From assembly GCA_022509005.1 (NCBI GenBank), contig JAFLUC010000018.1, forward strand, positions 1 through 37,930: DNA of 37,930 bases, in the 5' to 3' direction. Numbering within the stretch: position 1 is the stretch's first letter; every line of letters starts with the position of its first letter. Both the position numbers and the translations under genes were made by a program. Below, piece after piece: positions 26,689 through 34,867 of this stretch. The DNA is from Oscillospiraceae bacterium. GTDB lineage: Bacteria; Bacillota; Clostridia; UBA1381. Under the pieces are notes generated by a model that saw only the letters and a program-made list of their open reading frames with translations, did not search any database and was not told where the DNA came from.

Positions 26689-27738
26689 TCATACGACTAT
26701 CAAATTTTTCGGCGATGAGGCGAAATTTACTATTTTCCCGTCTATAACAGCGATAAGATCCTCTATCCTCACTCCGCCCCAGCCGTCAATATATATTCCC
26801 GGTTCAACGCTCAGCACATTTCCGTTTTTTAATATATCCTTGCTCTTTGGTGAAAAACACGGCATCTCATGTATTTCAATACCGACGCTGTGTCCGAGTG
26901 AATGACCGAAATTTTCGCCATAGCCCGCATCTTGTATCACATCACGCGCTATCTTATCCGCATCAGAGCATTTCATGCCTTCGTGTATTCCACGAAGCGC
27001 TGCCTCCTGCGCCTTAAGGACAATATCGTATATTTCCTTTTGTTTTCCGTTCGGCTCGCCAAACACAACCGTACGAGTCATATCAGAGCAATATCCCTTA
27101 TATACACACCCAAAATCAAGCGTGAGCAGCTCGCCTTTTTTTACGATCTTATCCGAAGCGACTCCGTGCGGCATTGCCGAACGCGCGCCTGATGCCGCGA
27201 TTGTCTGAAAAGACAAATCGCTTGCGCCTTGCTTTTTCATAAAGATTTCGAGCTCCAGCGCTATCTCACGCTCGGTCATTCCGGCACGCATAAATTCAAG
27301 TATATGTGAAAACGCCATATCGCCTATATGCTCTGCCTCTGCAATTATTTTAAGCTCTGATTTATCTTTTATGCGCCTTGGCGCGTCTATCTCTTTTTGC
27401 GCTTTATAAAAACGCTTATCTTTAGCGCTTTTCTGTAATTTTTCAAAAAAGCCAAATGTTACGGCGTTTTCCTCAAAACAGATTTTTTCCTCTTTTATAC
27501 CGGCAAAAATCTTGTCCCAGCCCTTTTCTATATCTATAATATCAAAATCCGGCGCCTGCTCCTTTGCCTGAACCGTATACCGAGAATCGGTTATAAGCAT
27601 CCGCTCTGTTTTTGAGATTATGAGCCATGCATCCTCAGAGGTGAAGCCGCTGTAATAGAATATATTCGGATATCCCGATATAAATACAGCTCTGTCATCT
27701 TCTATATTATTAAGAAGCTTTTCAATCCTTGACTGCAT
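26689..27738 (-). CDS. M24B Xaa-Pro aminopeptidase/dipeptidase family protein
   Basis: 349 residues. The N-terminal creatinase-like domain (about 1-125) is followed by the pita-bread metallopeptidase domain. Metal ligands are seen in LDFGCVYKGYCSDMTRT (two Asp), GHSLGHSVGIEIHE (His, with the Glu further on), SVEPGIY and GVRIED. It removes or cleaves N-terminal residues linked to proline in the cytoplasm. The frame is open to 27765, but ATG 27738 has GGAGG at the right distance. The first 17 bases overlap the end of aroQ, so the genes are cotranscribed. The combination aroQ-pepP-efp is frequent in Clostridia. Confidence 0.9.
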   Translation of the reverse strand: MQSRIEKLLNNIEDDRAVFISGYPNIFYYSGFTSEDAWLIISKTERMLITDSRYTVQAKEQAPDFDIIDIEKGWDKIFAGIKEEKICFEENAVTFGFFEKLQKSAKDKRFYKAQKEIDAPRRIKDKSELKIIAEAEHIGDMAFSHILEFMRAGMTEREIALELEIFMKKQGASDLSFQTIAASGARSAMPHGVASDKIVKKGELLTLDFGCVYKGYCSDMTRTVVFGEPNGKQKEIYDIVLKAQEAALRGIHEGMKCSDADKIARDVIQDAGYGENFGHSLGHSVGIEIHEMPCFSPKSKDILKNGNVLSVEPGIYIDGWGGVRIEDLIAVIDGKIVNFASSPKNLIVV

Positions 27739-28159
27739 CGCAAAGCGCCTCCAGAGCAAGCTCATATCCCTTAAAGCCGAGACCGCATATCTGTCCGATA
27801 CATTCCGGTACAGTCACAGAATGATGACGGAATTCCTCGCGCTTATGTATATTTGAAATGTGAACCTCGATTGCCGGAAGCTTTACCGAACCCAGAGCAT
27901 CACGGATAGCATACGAATAATGTGTAAACGCGCCCGGATTCATTACGATACCGTCAAAAACACCGAATGCCTGCTGAATCTTTTCACATATCGCGCCCTC
28001 ATAGTTACTCTGGAAAAACTCAACCTCAACCCCAAGCTCCTGCGCCTTCTTTGAAATCTGCTTTTCAAGCCCTTCAAGCGTATTTGTGCCGTAAATCCCC
28101 GGCTCGCGGATTCCGAGCATATTAAGATTTACACCATTTATAACTAAAAACCTTCTCAT
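27722..28159 (-). CDS. aroQ: Type II 3-dehydroquinate dehydratase
   Basis: The 145-residue shikimate-pathway enzyme converts 3-dehydroquinate to 3-dehydroshikimate. Typical motifs are INGVNLNMLGIREPGIYG with the catalytic Tyr, FFQSNYEGAI, NPGAFTHYSYAIRDAL, EVHISNIHKREEFRHHSV and CGLGFKGYELAL. The ATG overlaps the ispG stop as ATGA (28156-28159), with GGAGAT upstream. Confidence 0.96.
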   Translation of the reverse strand: MRRFLVINGVNLNMLGIREPGIYGTNTLEGLEKQISKKAQELGVEVEFFQSNYEGAICEKIQQAFGVFDGIVMNPGAFTHYSYAIRDALGSVKLPAIEVHISNIHKREEFRHHSVTVPECIGQICGLGFKGYELALEALCDAVKD

Positions 28160-29205
28160 AGCTTTTCTATCTCCTTCATCAGTTCGTCTATTATGGCATT
28201 CTCAGGCACTTTTCTGAGAATTTCACCCTTTTTGAATATCAATCCCTCGCCGTTTCCTCCGGCAATGCCGATATCCGCGTCACGAGCCTCGCCGGGACCG
28301 TTTACAATGCAGCCCATAATGGCAACTTTGATATTCTTATCCACCTTTTCAAGCCGTCTTTCGACCGCTGATGCAATACCGATAAGATCAATTTCCGTTC
28401 TGCCGCAGGTCGGGCATGAAACGAATTCGATACCGTCATCACGAAGCCCGCAAACCCGCATAATATCCTTTGCCGCGTATATTTCGCGCACCGGATCGGC
28501 TGTGAGCGACACACGCAGCGTATCGCCTATGCCTTCATTTAAAAGAGTTCCTATACCAATGCTTGATTTTATTGTGCCCATTCTCTCGGTTCCTGATTCA
28601 GTTACGCCGATATGGAGCGGAATGTCACATTTTTCAGAAAATTTCCTATAAGCTTCAAGCATGACCGGCACATTGGAAATCTTGATTGAAACGACAATAT
28701 CCGTAAAATTAACGTCGTCAAGAAGCTCAATATGCTCCATTGCGCTTTCAACAAGCGCATCAGCGGTTGCGCCGCCGTATTTTTTAAGCAGCCTCTTATC
28801 GAGCGAGCCTCCGTTTACGCCGATTCTTATAGGAATTCCGTTAGCCTTTGCCGCGTCCGCAACCATTTTCACGCGTTCACGGCTGCCGATATTTCCGGGA
28901 TTTATCCTTACCTTATCTATTCCGTTTTCTATACACTTAAGTGCAAGTCGGTAATCAAAATGAATATCGGAAACAAGCGGAATATGAATTTGCTTCTTTA
29001 TTCCCGCAATCGCCTCGGCAGCCTCCATATCCGGCACTGCCACGCGGATAATCTCACAGCCCGCTTCTTCAAGGCGCAGTATCTGAGCGACTGTTTCCTC
29101 AACATTACGCGTATCGGTATTACACATCGACTGGATAACCACCGGATTTCCTCCGCCGATTTTAACTCCGCCGACATTTACCGTTCTCGTTATCTTTCTA
29201 TTCAT
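28156..29205 (-). CDS. ispG: (E)-4-hydroxy-3-methylbut-2-enyl-diphosphate synthase (IspG/GcpE)
   Basis: The 349-residue [4Fe-4S] enzyme of the MEP isoprenoid pathway converts MEcPP to HMBPP. It has the bacterial TIM-barrel domain (VQSMCNTDTRN, SDIHFDYRLAL, RINPGNIG, VTESGT) and the C-terminal cluster domain with SCPTCGRTE and MGCIVNGPGEA supplying the cysteines. In many Clostridia it follows rseP directly; here about 4.5 kb of cohesin/dockerin genes intervene, and it has its own promoter after a terminator. dxr of the same pathway is in the rseP group. Confidence 0.97.
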   Translation of the reverse strand: MNRKITRTVNVGGVKIGGGNPVVIQSMCNTDTRNVEETVAQILRLEEAGCEIIRVAVPDMEAAEAIAGIKKQIHIPLVSDIHFDYRLALKCIENGIDKVRINPGNIGSRERVKMVADAAKANGIPIRIGVNGGSLDKRLLKKYGGATADALVESAMEHIELLDDVNFTDIVVSIKISNVPVMLEAYRKFSEKCDIPLHIGVTESGTERMGTIKSSIGIGTLLNEGIGDTLRVSLTADPVREIYAAKDIMRVCGLRDDGIEFVSCPTCGRTEIDLIGIASAVERRLEKVDKNIKVAIMGCIVNGPGEARDADIGIAGGNGEGLIFKKGEILRKVPENAIIDELMKEIEKL

Positions 29206-29249
29206 AATATCAGCCTCTTTTATGCAAAATCAATCATAACAATAAGAAT

Positions 29250-29279
29250 ATTATACCATAGAAAAATAATACCCGTCAA
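29250..29279 (-). promoter_or_regulatory. Promoter of ispG-aroQ-pepP
   Basis: On the minus strand, TTGACG (29274-29279), 18 bp, perfect TATAAT (29250-29255), starting 17 bp beyond the terminator of the cohesin gene. Confidence 0.8.
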
Positions 29280-29296
29280 GACTTATTTTATAATAG

Positions 29297-29323
29297 AAAA
29301 GCACAGTCAATGACCGTGCCTTT
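29297..29323 (-). terminator. Terminator of the cohesin/dockerin operon
   Basis: A 12-bp stem with two G-U pairs in RNA (29297-29308 with 29312-29323) ends in TTTTC on the minus strand. It separates the cassette from ispG. Confidence 0.75.
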
Positions 29324-29346
29324 CAATGCATATAAATGTAGTCTTT

Positions 29347-30192
29347 TTAGTTTATAGTTATACATTCAGAATCCGCCTGCGGCGTCATACTCTTTAAATT
29401 ATCCCACCACATAACTTTGATATATTTACTGTGTTCTGCATTTCCGAAAGCAAAATCAAATTCGTTCCTATAATCATCAAAATTTGCAGTATCAGATATT
29501 TGGACGGAAATCAATTTTCCGCTGTCATCATATAATGCCGATATAATCTGTCCAGATACTGCCTCTACTGAATTAAGCTTGACTGTAAACTGTATTATGC
29601 TTCCTAAATCCAGATTTTTTATCTCGATACCGTTTTCCGTTACAGGTTCTAAAGTAGGCAGTATTGTCGGAACAGGGGTTGAGATAGTAGGTGATACAGT
29701 TATATATCCATCTACATATGACAGATTTAATGGATTAAAGTTCTCATCATAATTTACATCAACTCCGTCTGTATAATTCAAATCTCGTCCCTTATAATAA
29801 CTGATTTTTATTGGATATGATCCTGCCTCTGCAGAAGACAGAACAGAAAATTCCAATATTGCGAGAGTGCCGTTAAATACTGCATTAGTTGTACTGTCCC
29901 AACTCATATTATACGGATTTGCTGTTAATTCCTGTGCGGGTGTAAACACAGCTCCAGTAGTACCCGGCGAAACTCCTTCCAAGGACAGCACATCACTATC
30001 ATATTCAATCTCAATACCAAGATTGGAAAACCCGGTATTGTTTTCTATTGTTAATGGGATTGAAATACTTTTTCCAGCAGTGCATGAGCCGGTTCCTACT
30101 TGTATCGATATATCGGCAGCATATGTATAAAATCCTATAATTAGATTAAATATGATAGAAAACAATAGACAGCCTGATAATAATTTTTTCAT
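29347..30192 (-). CDS. Secreted protein with type I-like cohesin module
   Basis: 281 residues. The signal peptide (about 1-25, ending YAA) is followed by a cohesin at about 27-168: NTGFSNLGIEIEYDSDVLSL, NPYNMSWDS, GTLAILEFSV and YTDGVDVNYDENFNPLNL. A short Pro/Thr linker leads to a C-terminal domain of about 95 residues ending near MWWDNLKSMTP, a pattern I associate with clostridial surface proteins and not with a known function. There is no dockerin, SLH domain or sortase signal, so it should be soluble or held by another partner. A cohesin normally binds the dockerin of another protein; the only dockerin in the window is on the upstream gene, 15 bp away in the same operon. Confidence 0.8.
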   Translation of the reverse strand: MKKLLSGCLLFSIIFNLIIGFYTYAADISIQVGTGSCTAGKSISIPLTIENNTGFSNLGIEIEYDSDVLSLEGVSPGTTGAVFTPAQELTANPYNMSWDSTTNAVFNGTLAILEFSVLSSAEAGSYPIKISYYKGRDLNYTDGVDVNYDENFNPLNLSYVDGYITVSPTISTPVPTILPTLEPVTENGIEIKNLDLGSIIQFTVKLNSVEAVSGQIISALYDDSGKLISVQISDTANFDDYRNEFDFAFGNAEHSKYIKVMWWDNLKSMTPQADSECITIN

Positions 30193-30207
30193 GAAGCAAC
30201 AACCTCC

Positions 30208-33168
30208 TTAGTGAATTTCTACGTCCCAACCTGCAAGATGGCGCAGAAGAACCGTACTATCCTGATTGTTGATTTTTCCATCTCCATTAACATCTAAGGC
30301 TGATCTATCCACATCTACATCCCATCCGGCAAGATATCGCAGTAAAAGCGTACCATCAATGTTGGTTACTTTACCATCTCCATTTATATCACCGGGAACA
30401 TGGCTTGAAATCGTAACAGCGCCAGATATGTAATTCAGGTTTAGCGGATTAAAGTTTTCATCATAATTTACATCAACACCGTCCGTGTAATTACCATTAA
30501 CGCCTTTATAATAGCTTACTGTAACAGGATATGTACCCGCTTTTACCGATTTGTTTACGGAAAATGTAAGCGTGGCAAGCATTCCGTTAAATGTCGTATT
30601 AGATGTGCTGTCCCATCCCATATTATACGGGTATGTATTTATATTTTGTGCAGCAGTATATATGCAAGGAATATCTGTATTACTTTTTACAGACTCCAAA
30701 GTTAGCGCATCTTTGTCATATCCTATTTCTAACGCAAGATTAGAAAAACCTGTATTTTCAGAAATGCTGACTATTACATCCACCGTTCCGGCGGCGGAAA
30801 CTGTAGCTGTTGACACGTCTATCTTCGGACCATCTGTCGCTGGTTGCTTTGTTGGACTTTCGGTTGCATCAGGCTCTTCCGTTGATTCAGTCGGAGGAGT
30901 AGGCGTTGGTGTTTCTGTGGGCGTTGGGCGTTCCGGAATAACAAATGTCACCGTATTACTCATTTTAATGTCAAAATGATTACTTGCGTCAACATACGCC
31001 TGATATGTTCCGGCGGGTAGTTCAATATTGTAACCATCTTTCGCACCCCATTCTGTATGGTATGAATCTCCGTCCCACAATTCGTTTTTCCATATCTTTA
31101 CATCATATCGCTTTTCTCCATACACTTCATTCCAATTAAAAGTTGCTGTTGAGTTTTCTCTATTTACACTAACCGATAATGTTGGAGCTTTTAATTGTAC
31201 ATCATTAGCATAATATACTCCAAATATTTGTGCTGAAGTATTGTTTCTATCATATATTTGGATTTGCGTCCCATCTGCGGTTCCCCCTTCAGTACAATCT
31301 AATACACGATTAGATGAGGATTTGGGGCGTATTACAAACCCATTACCCTGTTTATAAAAACAAAATCGTTGATTATTCGCATTTGTGTCATCAGGCCATG
31401 TATGAAGCTTTAAATTATTTTCATCTCCTGCCGTTTCCACGTCAAGTCTACTGCCGTCAAGTGCAGAAATGATTTTATAATTTCCGTCTGAACACCAGAC
31501 AAACTTCCATACCTGATTAGCATACCCATTTTCCGTACCCAGCTGTACATATCCTTTATCGTTAACAGTTAATACTTTACCCGAATCAACATTATATATT
31601 ATTCCTATATCTAACCCTTCAATGTGTTCAGACGGAGCATCTGTTTTCCATATCTGAAAGTTCTGTGCGGCAGTATTATTGTATTCCCACATTTGGACAT
31701 TGGTTCCGTCAGATGTAGATCCATCCTGTAAATCAATTACACAACTGGTACACTCAGCTCTTAGTTTAAATGCTGCTGATTCTCCGTAAATATACCATTT
31801 CTGTGCCCAATTCCCATTATAATTATATACTTTTAAATTTGCACCGCTTAAATTACTTGCATTATCAACATCAAGACTTTTTCCGTCCCATGCAGATGTT
31901 ATTTTATAGCTCCCATCACTCTGACGCTGAAAATGCCATATTTTTCGGACTTCCTCTGGGCCTTCAAGGCATACATTTCCATTATCGCTATTTACTATTG
32001 ACTTCCATGCGGCAGTGTTTATTATATACGCATAAAAATCATCGCCTACATTGACCGGTGAACCGAGAGAAGAACCGATAGAATTTGAGCTTAATTGTAC
32101 AGTACAGATAGTACTGTATCCCAGTGTCCAAGTAACATGATACCTATCATTAGTGTGTGCATTTACAACAGGAGTTCCGGCTGAATTTGTTCCCACACAT
32201 ATCCCTGCATGTGTCCATGTGCTTCCGCTTGTACTTGAATAATATACAGGATTTCCTTTGAGTATCTGTGAAGCGGATGGGTTGGAAATTAATGTTCCCA
32301 GCGAACTAAAATGCTTTCTTTGTGCTGTGCAGCCAATCCATGCAGATGAATTGGGGTACCATGTTCCGTCAGTAGGTATTCCTCCTGCGCGCATACATTG
32401 TGAAACAAAATTAGCACAGTCACCGCCGGAACCTTTATAACTAGTATAGTTGGGGTTGTAATTACTCCAGTATGTATCGGCATATGCAACCGCAGCATCC
32501 GGTGAATAACTATATGTAGCCATTGTGGATAACCCATAATCTGAATTATCAGCTTTATTCGAGATAGAATGTGAAGAAGTATTATTTTCTTCAACATATG
32601 AACTTGATGTCATACCATTCATATCTGCTTCGGTATAGTTATCGGACAATATGATAAAATTATTAGCTTCTGTCGATATAGTCATACTGTGTTTTGTCCC
32701 AAAACCAGATGTGTCTGAACTCATTACATCATTAGCTAAGTCATCATAGTCATAGAATGTCCATTCAGATATTTTTAATTCTATATCATTGTCATTATAT
32801 ACAACCTCATCAATATTAAATATTACCTCTGCATCTAAAAAGGTTATATTCATGAGTTCCTGCATATTGTTGACAAGCGCTGTTCTTTTTTCCATATCAT
32901 TCTGGATTTCATTAGAAACTGATAGTTCCGTTTCTGCACTATTTTTTGTGAAGTCGTATTCTCTTTCTTTAAAATAGACTTCGAGAACATCATTAAACTC
33001 ATATTCTTCATGATTTTTGTTTTCTCCAAACCAATCATCTGCCAATTCATGACAATTTTCTGCGGTGTCAGCAGTAGAAGTAGCAGTAGCATTAATATCG
33101 GGTAATACTAACACAGAGCCTACCATTGCCAAGCTCAGTAGCACCGACAAAAATTTCTTTTTGTTCAT
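30208..33168 (-). CDS. Large secreted protein: amidase_6-like domain, two ricin-type lectins, Fn3-like, cohesin and dockerin
   Basis: 986 residues. A signal peptide covers about 1-29. An N-terminal helical region (30-215) is followed by a putative papain/NlpC-like amidase domain (about 218-388) with GGDCANFVSQ (Cys251), THAGICVG (His320) and VNAHTNDRY (His338). Two ricin B-type beta-trefoils follow (about 380-508 and 520-652, with Q-x-W/F repeats such as AQKW, AQNF, NQVW, AQIF), then an Fn3-like module (about 661-745), a Pro/Thr linker, a cohesin (about 782-922) and a C-terminal dockerin (925-986). The dockerin has two calcium loops, DINGDGKVTNID and DVNGDGKINNQD. The amidase-type domain suggests action on a peptide or cell-wall amide, the lectins binding of sugars. 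One chain carrying both cohesin and dockerin could assemble into chains. ATG follows AAAGGAAGG. Confidence 0.85.
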   Translation of the reverse strand: MNKKKFLSVLLSLAMVGSVLVLPDINATATSTADTAENCHELADDWFGENKNHEEYEFNDVLEVYFKEREYDFTKNSAETELSVSNEIQNDMEKRTALVNNMQELMNITFLDAEVIFNIDEVVYNDNDIELKISEWTFYDYDDLANDVMSSDTSGFGTKHSMTISTEANNFIILSDNYTEADMNGMTSSSYVEENNTSSHSISNKADNSDYGLSTMATYSYSPDAAVAYADTYWSNYNPNYTSYKGSGGDCANFVSQCMRAGGIPTDGTWYPNSSAWIGCTAQRKHFSSLGTLISNPSASQILKGNPVYYSSTSGSTWTHAGICVGTNSAGTPVVNAHTNDRYHVTWTLGYSTICTVQLSSNSIGSSLGSPVNVGDDFYAYIINTAAWKSIVNSDNGNVCLEGPEEVRKIWHFQRQSDGSYKITSAWDGKSLDVDNASNLSGANLKVYNYNGNWAQKWYIYGESAAFKLRAECTSCVIDLQDGSTSDGTNVQMWEYNNTAAQNFQIWKTDAPSEHIEGLDIGIIYNVDSGKVLTVNDKGYVQLGTENGYANQVWKFVWCSDGNYKIISALDGSRLDVETAGDENNLKLHTWPDDTNANNQRFCFYKQGNGFVIRPKSSSNRVLDCTEGGTADGTQIQIYDRNNTSAQIFGVYYANDVQLKAPTLSVSVNRENSTATFNWNEVYGEKRYDVKIWKNELWDGDSYHTEWGAKDGYNIELPAGTYQAYVDASNHFDIKMSNTVTFVIPERPTPTETPTPTPPTESTEEPDATESPTKQPATDGPKIDVSTATVSAAGTVDVIVSISENTGFSNLALEIGYDKDALTLESVKSNTDIPCIYTAAQNINTYPYNMGWDSTSNTTFNGMLATLTFSVNKSVKAGTYPVTVSYYKGVNGNYTDGVDVNYDENFNPLNLNYISGAVTISSHVPGDINGDGKVTNIDGTLLLRYLAGWDVDVDRSALDVNGDGKINNQDSTVLLRHLAGWDVEIH

Positions 33169-33211
33169 AATATCCTTCCTTTCAAATATTTTTCATAAAA
33201 TGTTCGAATTT

Positions 33212-33277
33212 TATATTATATGATCATTTAGACCATATAATATATTTTAACATAATCATTTTGACTATACAATATAT
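33212..33277. promoter_or_regulatory. Operator-promoter region of the XRE gene and the dockerin gene
   Basis: Two 24-bp direct repeats (33222-33245 and 33254-33277) match at 20 of 24 positions and start 32 bp apart, about three helical turns. The first is overlapped by a perfect 11-bp inverted repeat (33212-33222 with 33234-33244). A TATAAT for the minus-strand dockerin gene (33215-33220, -35 weak) lies inside the left arm. The layout fits binding sites for the divergent XRE regulator, controlling both genes. Confidence 0.55.
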
Positions 33278-33306
33278 ATAATAAACAAAATTCTGAGGTG
33301 AGCTTT

Positions 33307-33648
33307 ATGAAAATTGATTATGCGGCTATTGGAAAAAGAATACGAGAAGAACGCAAAAAACAAAATCTTTCACAAGAGAAGCTTTCCGAAAAAGCAGACC
33401 TGTCCCCTGTTCATTTAAGCCATATAGAGACTGCAAACACAAAGCTTAGTCTACCTGCGCTAATAAGTATCGCTAACGCTCTCAACGTGTCCTCCGATAC
33501 TTTATTGTGCGACAGCATAAATGCATCTGATAAAGCATACAAGCATTTGATACTGTACGAGCTTGAGGACTGCACAAACAAAGAATTAAAGCTATTATCA
33601 GATTCTATTAAAGCTATAAAAAAATCCTATAGAAGTATACAAAACTAA
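33307..33648 (+). CDS. XRE-family helix-turn-helix regulator
   Basis: About 113 residues. An HTH_3 domain covers about 4-62: IGKRIREERKKQNLSQEKL, then ADLSPVHLSHIETANTKLSL, PALISIANALNVSSDTLL. A short helical tail of about 45 residues follows, with no metalloprotease or ligand domain. ATG 33307 is chosen because GAGGTG (33295-33300) precedes it; the GTG at 33298 lies within that site. It is transcribed divergently from the dockerin protein gene and is its most likely regulator, inferred from position and the repeats between them. Confidence 0.85.
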   Translation: MKIDYAAIGKRIREERKKQNLSQEKLSEKADLSPVHLSHIETANTKLSLPALISIANALNVSSDTLLCDSINASDKAYKHLILYELEDCTNKELKLLSDSIKAIKKSYRSIQN

Positions 33649-33692
33649 AAAATATCCCATATTCATCTCTCAAAATGAATATGGGATATTTT
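33649..33692. terminator. Bidirectional terminator between the XRE gene and rseP
   Basis: A perfect 18-bp stem (33649-33666 with 33675-33692) with an 8-nt loop has an A run on the left and a T-rich tract on the right. It starts right after the XRE stop codon and reaches the rseP stop codon, so it serves both converging genes. Confidence 0.82.
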
Positions 33693-34846
33693 CATTTCGC
33701 TATCAACTTCACAATATCGTGGTACGATATAAATATTATCAATCCAATCAGCAGCAAAAATCCGATTGCATGGACGATGCCTTCTTTTTCGGGCGGGATC
33801 TTGCGTCTTGTTACAAGCTCGATCAGCATGAAGAACAAGCGTCCGCCATCCAGCGCCGGAATAGGAAGAAGATTAAATACTCCGAGGTTTATTGTGAGCA
33901 GTGCCGTAAGGTTCAGCACGTACAGCCAGCTATAGCTGCCGCTCGATACAGCATTGTGTACCTCTGATACTACACCTACCGGTCCGCTCATCTGGTCCAT
34001 ACCGACTTTACCGGTTATCATCTGCCAGAGCGAGTTATACACAAGTTTTACAACAAACTTGGTCTCGTTCCATGACTCGCCCCATACGTTAAAGAAATTT
34101 ATATCCTTCTGCCGCGGCACGAATCCGATTATATATCGCGTTTCAGTCTCAGTTGTGCCTATCAAGCTTTCATCTTTCGGATTTTTATCGCTGTACGGAT
34201 ACAGCACGGTATCACTCTCTGCACCATTTACCGCGCTTGTTACCTCAATGCCCTCATCGGTATATTTATACTCTGCCGTGTTTTCTGTCGGCTTGAATTT
34301 AAAATGCAGCTTTTGGCCATCACGCTTAACAGCAATCTCACACTCTTCATCCGCTTTAAATGACTGAGTATATAACGCTATATCACTATAAAAACTTACA
34401 TGCTTACCGTTTATTTCAACGATCTTATCTCCCGGTCTGATACCTTCCTGTTCAATATAGCTGTTAGGGACAATTTGATCCACTACATTTGTACTCACGG
34501 GAGAGGTTGCCGCGACAATGAAAATGAACAGAACAAAACCGAGTATTACATTTGAAATTCCGCCTGCCGCGACAACGATTATCCGCTGCCAGCACGGGCG
34601 ATTTGAAAATGCCCGCGGATCCTCTGACTTTTCATCCTCGCCCTCGAATTTACAATATCCGCCAAACGGTATACATCTTAATGAATACTGTATTTCCGAC
34701 TTCTTGCTGCGCCATATCGCCGGACCAAAACCGATTGAGTATTCAAGAATTTTAAAATTCATCAGCTTAGCCGTTATGAAATGACCGAACTCGTGAAGTG
34801 AAATCATCACGAGAAACATTAATATTGTCACAATAGCTGTTACCAC
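33692..34846 (-). CDS. rseP: Site-2 intramembrane zinc metalloprotease RseP (M50)
   Basis: About 384 residues. HEFGH near the N-terminus in the first membrane helix supplies zinc ligands and the catalytic Glu. A PDZ domain lies at about 115-200 (GIRPGDKIVEINGKHV), extended by a loop of about 70 residues, and NLLPIPALDGGRL near residue 325 gives the third zinc ligand. It cleaves membrane-bound anti-sigma factors or signal-peptide remnants. Start: the frame opens at TTG 34852, but GGAGG is only 3 nt from it, so GTG 34846 at 9 nt is preferred. It lies 15 bp after dxr. In many Clostridia ispG follows; here the cassette interrupts. Confidence 0.93.
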   Translation of the reverse strand: MVTAIVTILMFLVMISLHEFGHFITAKLMNFKILEYSIGFGPAIWRSKKSEIQYSLRCIPFGGYCKFEGEDEKSEDPRAFSNRPCWQRIIVVAAGGISNVILGFVLFIFIVAATSPVSTNVVDQIVPNSYIEQEGIRPGDKIVEINGKHVSFYSDIALYTQSFKADEECEIAVKRDGQKLHFKFKPTENTAEYKYTDEGIEVTSAVNGAESDTVLYPYSDKNPKDESLIGTTETETRYIIGFVPRQKDINFFNVWGESWNETKFVVKLVYNSLWQMITGKVGMDQMSGPVGVVSEVHNAVSSGSYSWLYVLNLTALLTINLGVFNLLPIPALDGGRLFFMLIELVTRRKIPPEKEGIVHAIGFLLLIGLIIFISYHDIVKLIAK

Positions 34847-34867
34847 AAACAACAGCCTCCTTCAGAT

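Noticed and set aside
29347..33168. Classical cellulosome locus
   Set aside because: No glycoside hydrolase, carbohydrate-binding scaffoldin array or further dockerin enzymes are present; the catalytic domain is amidase-like.
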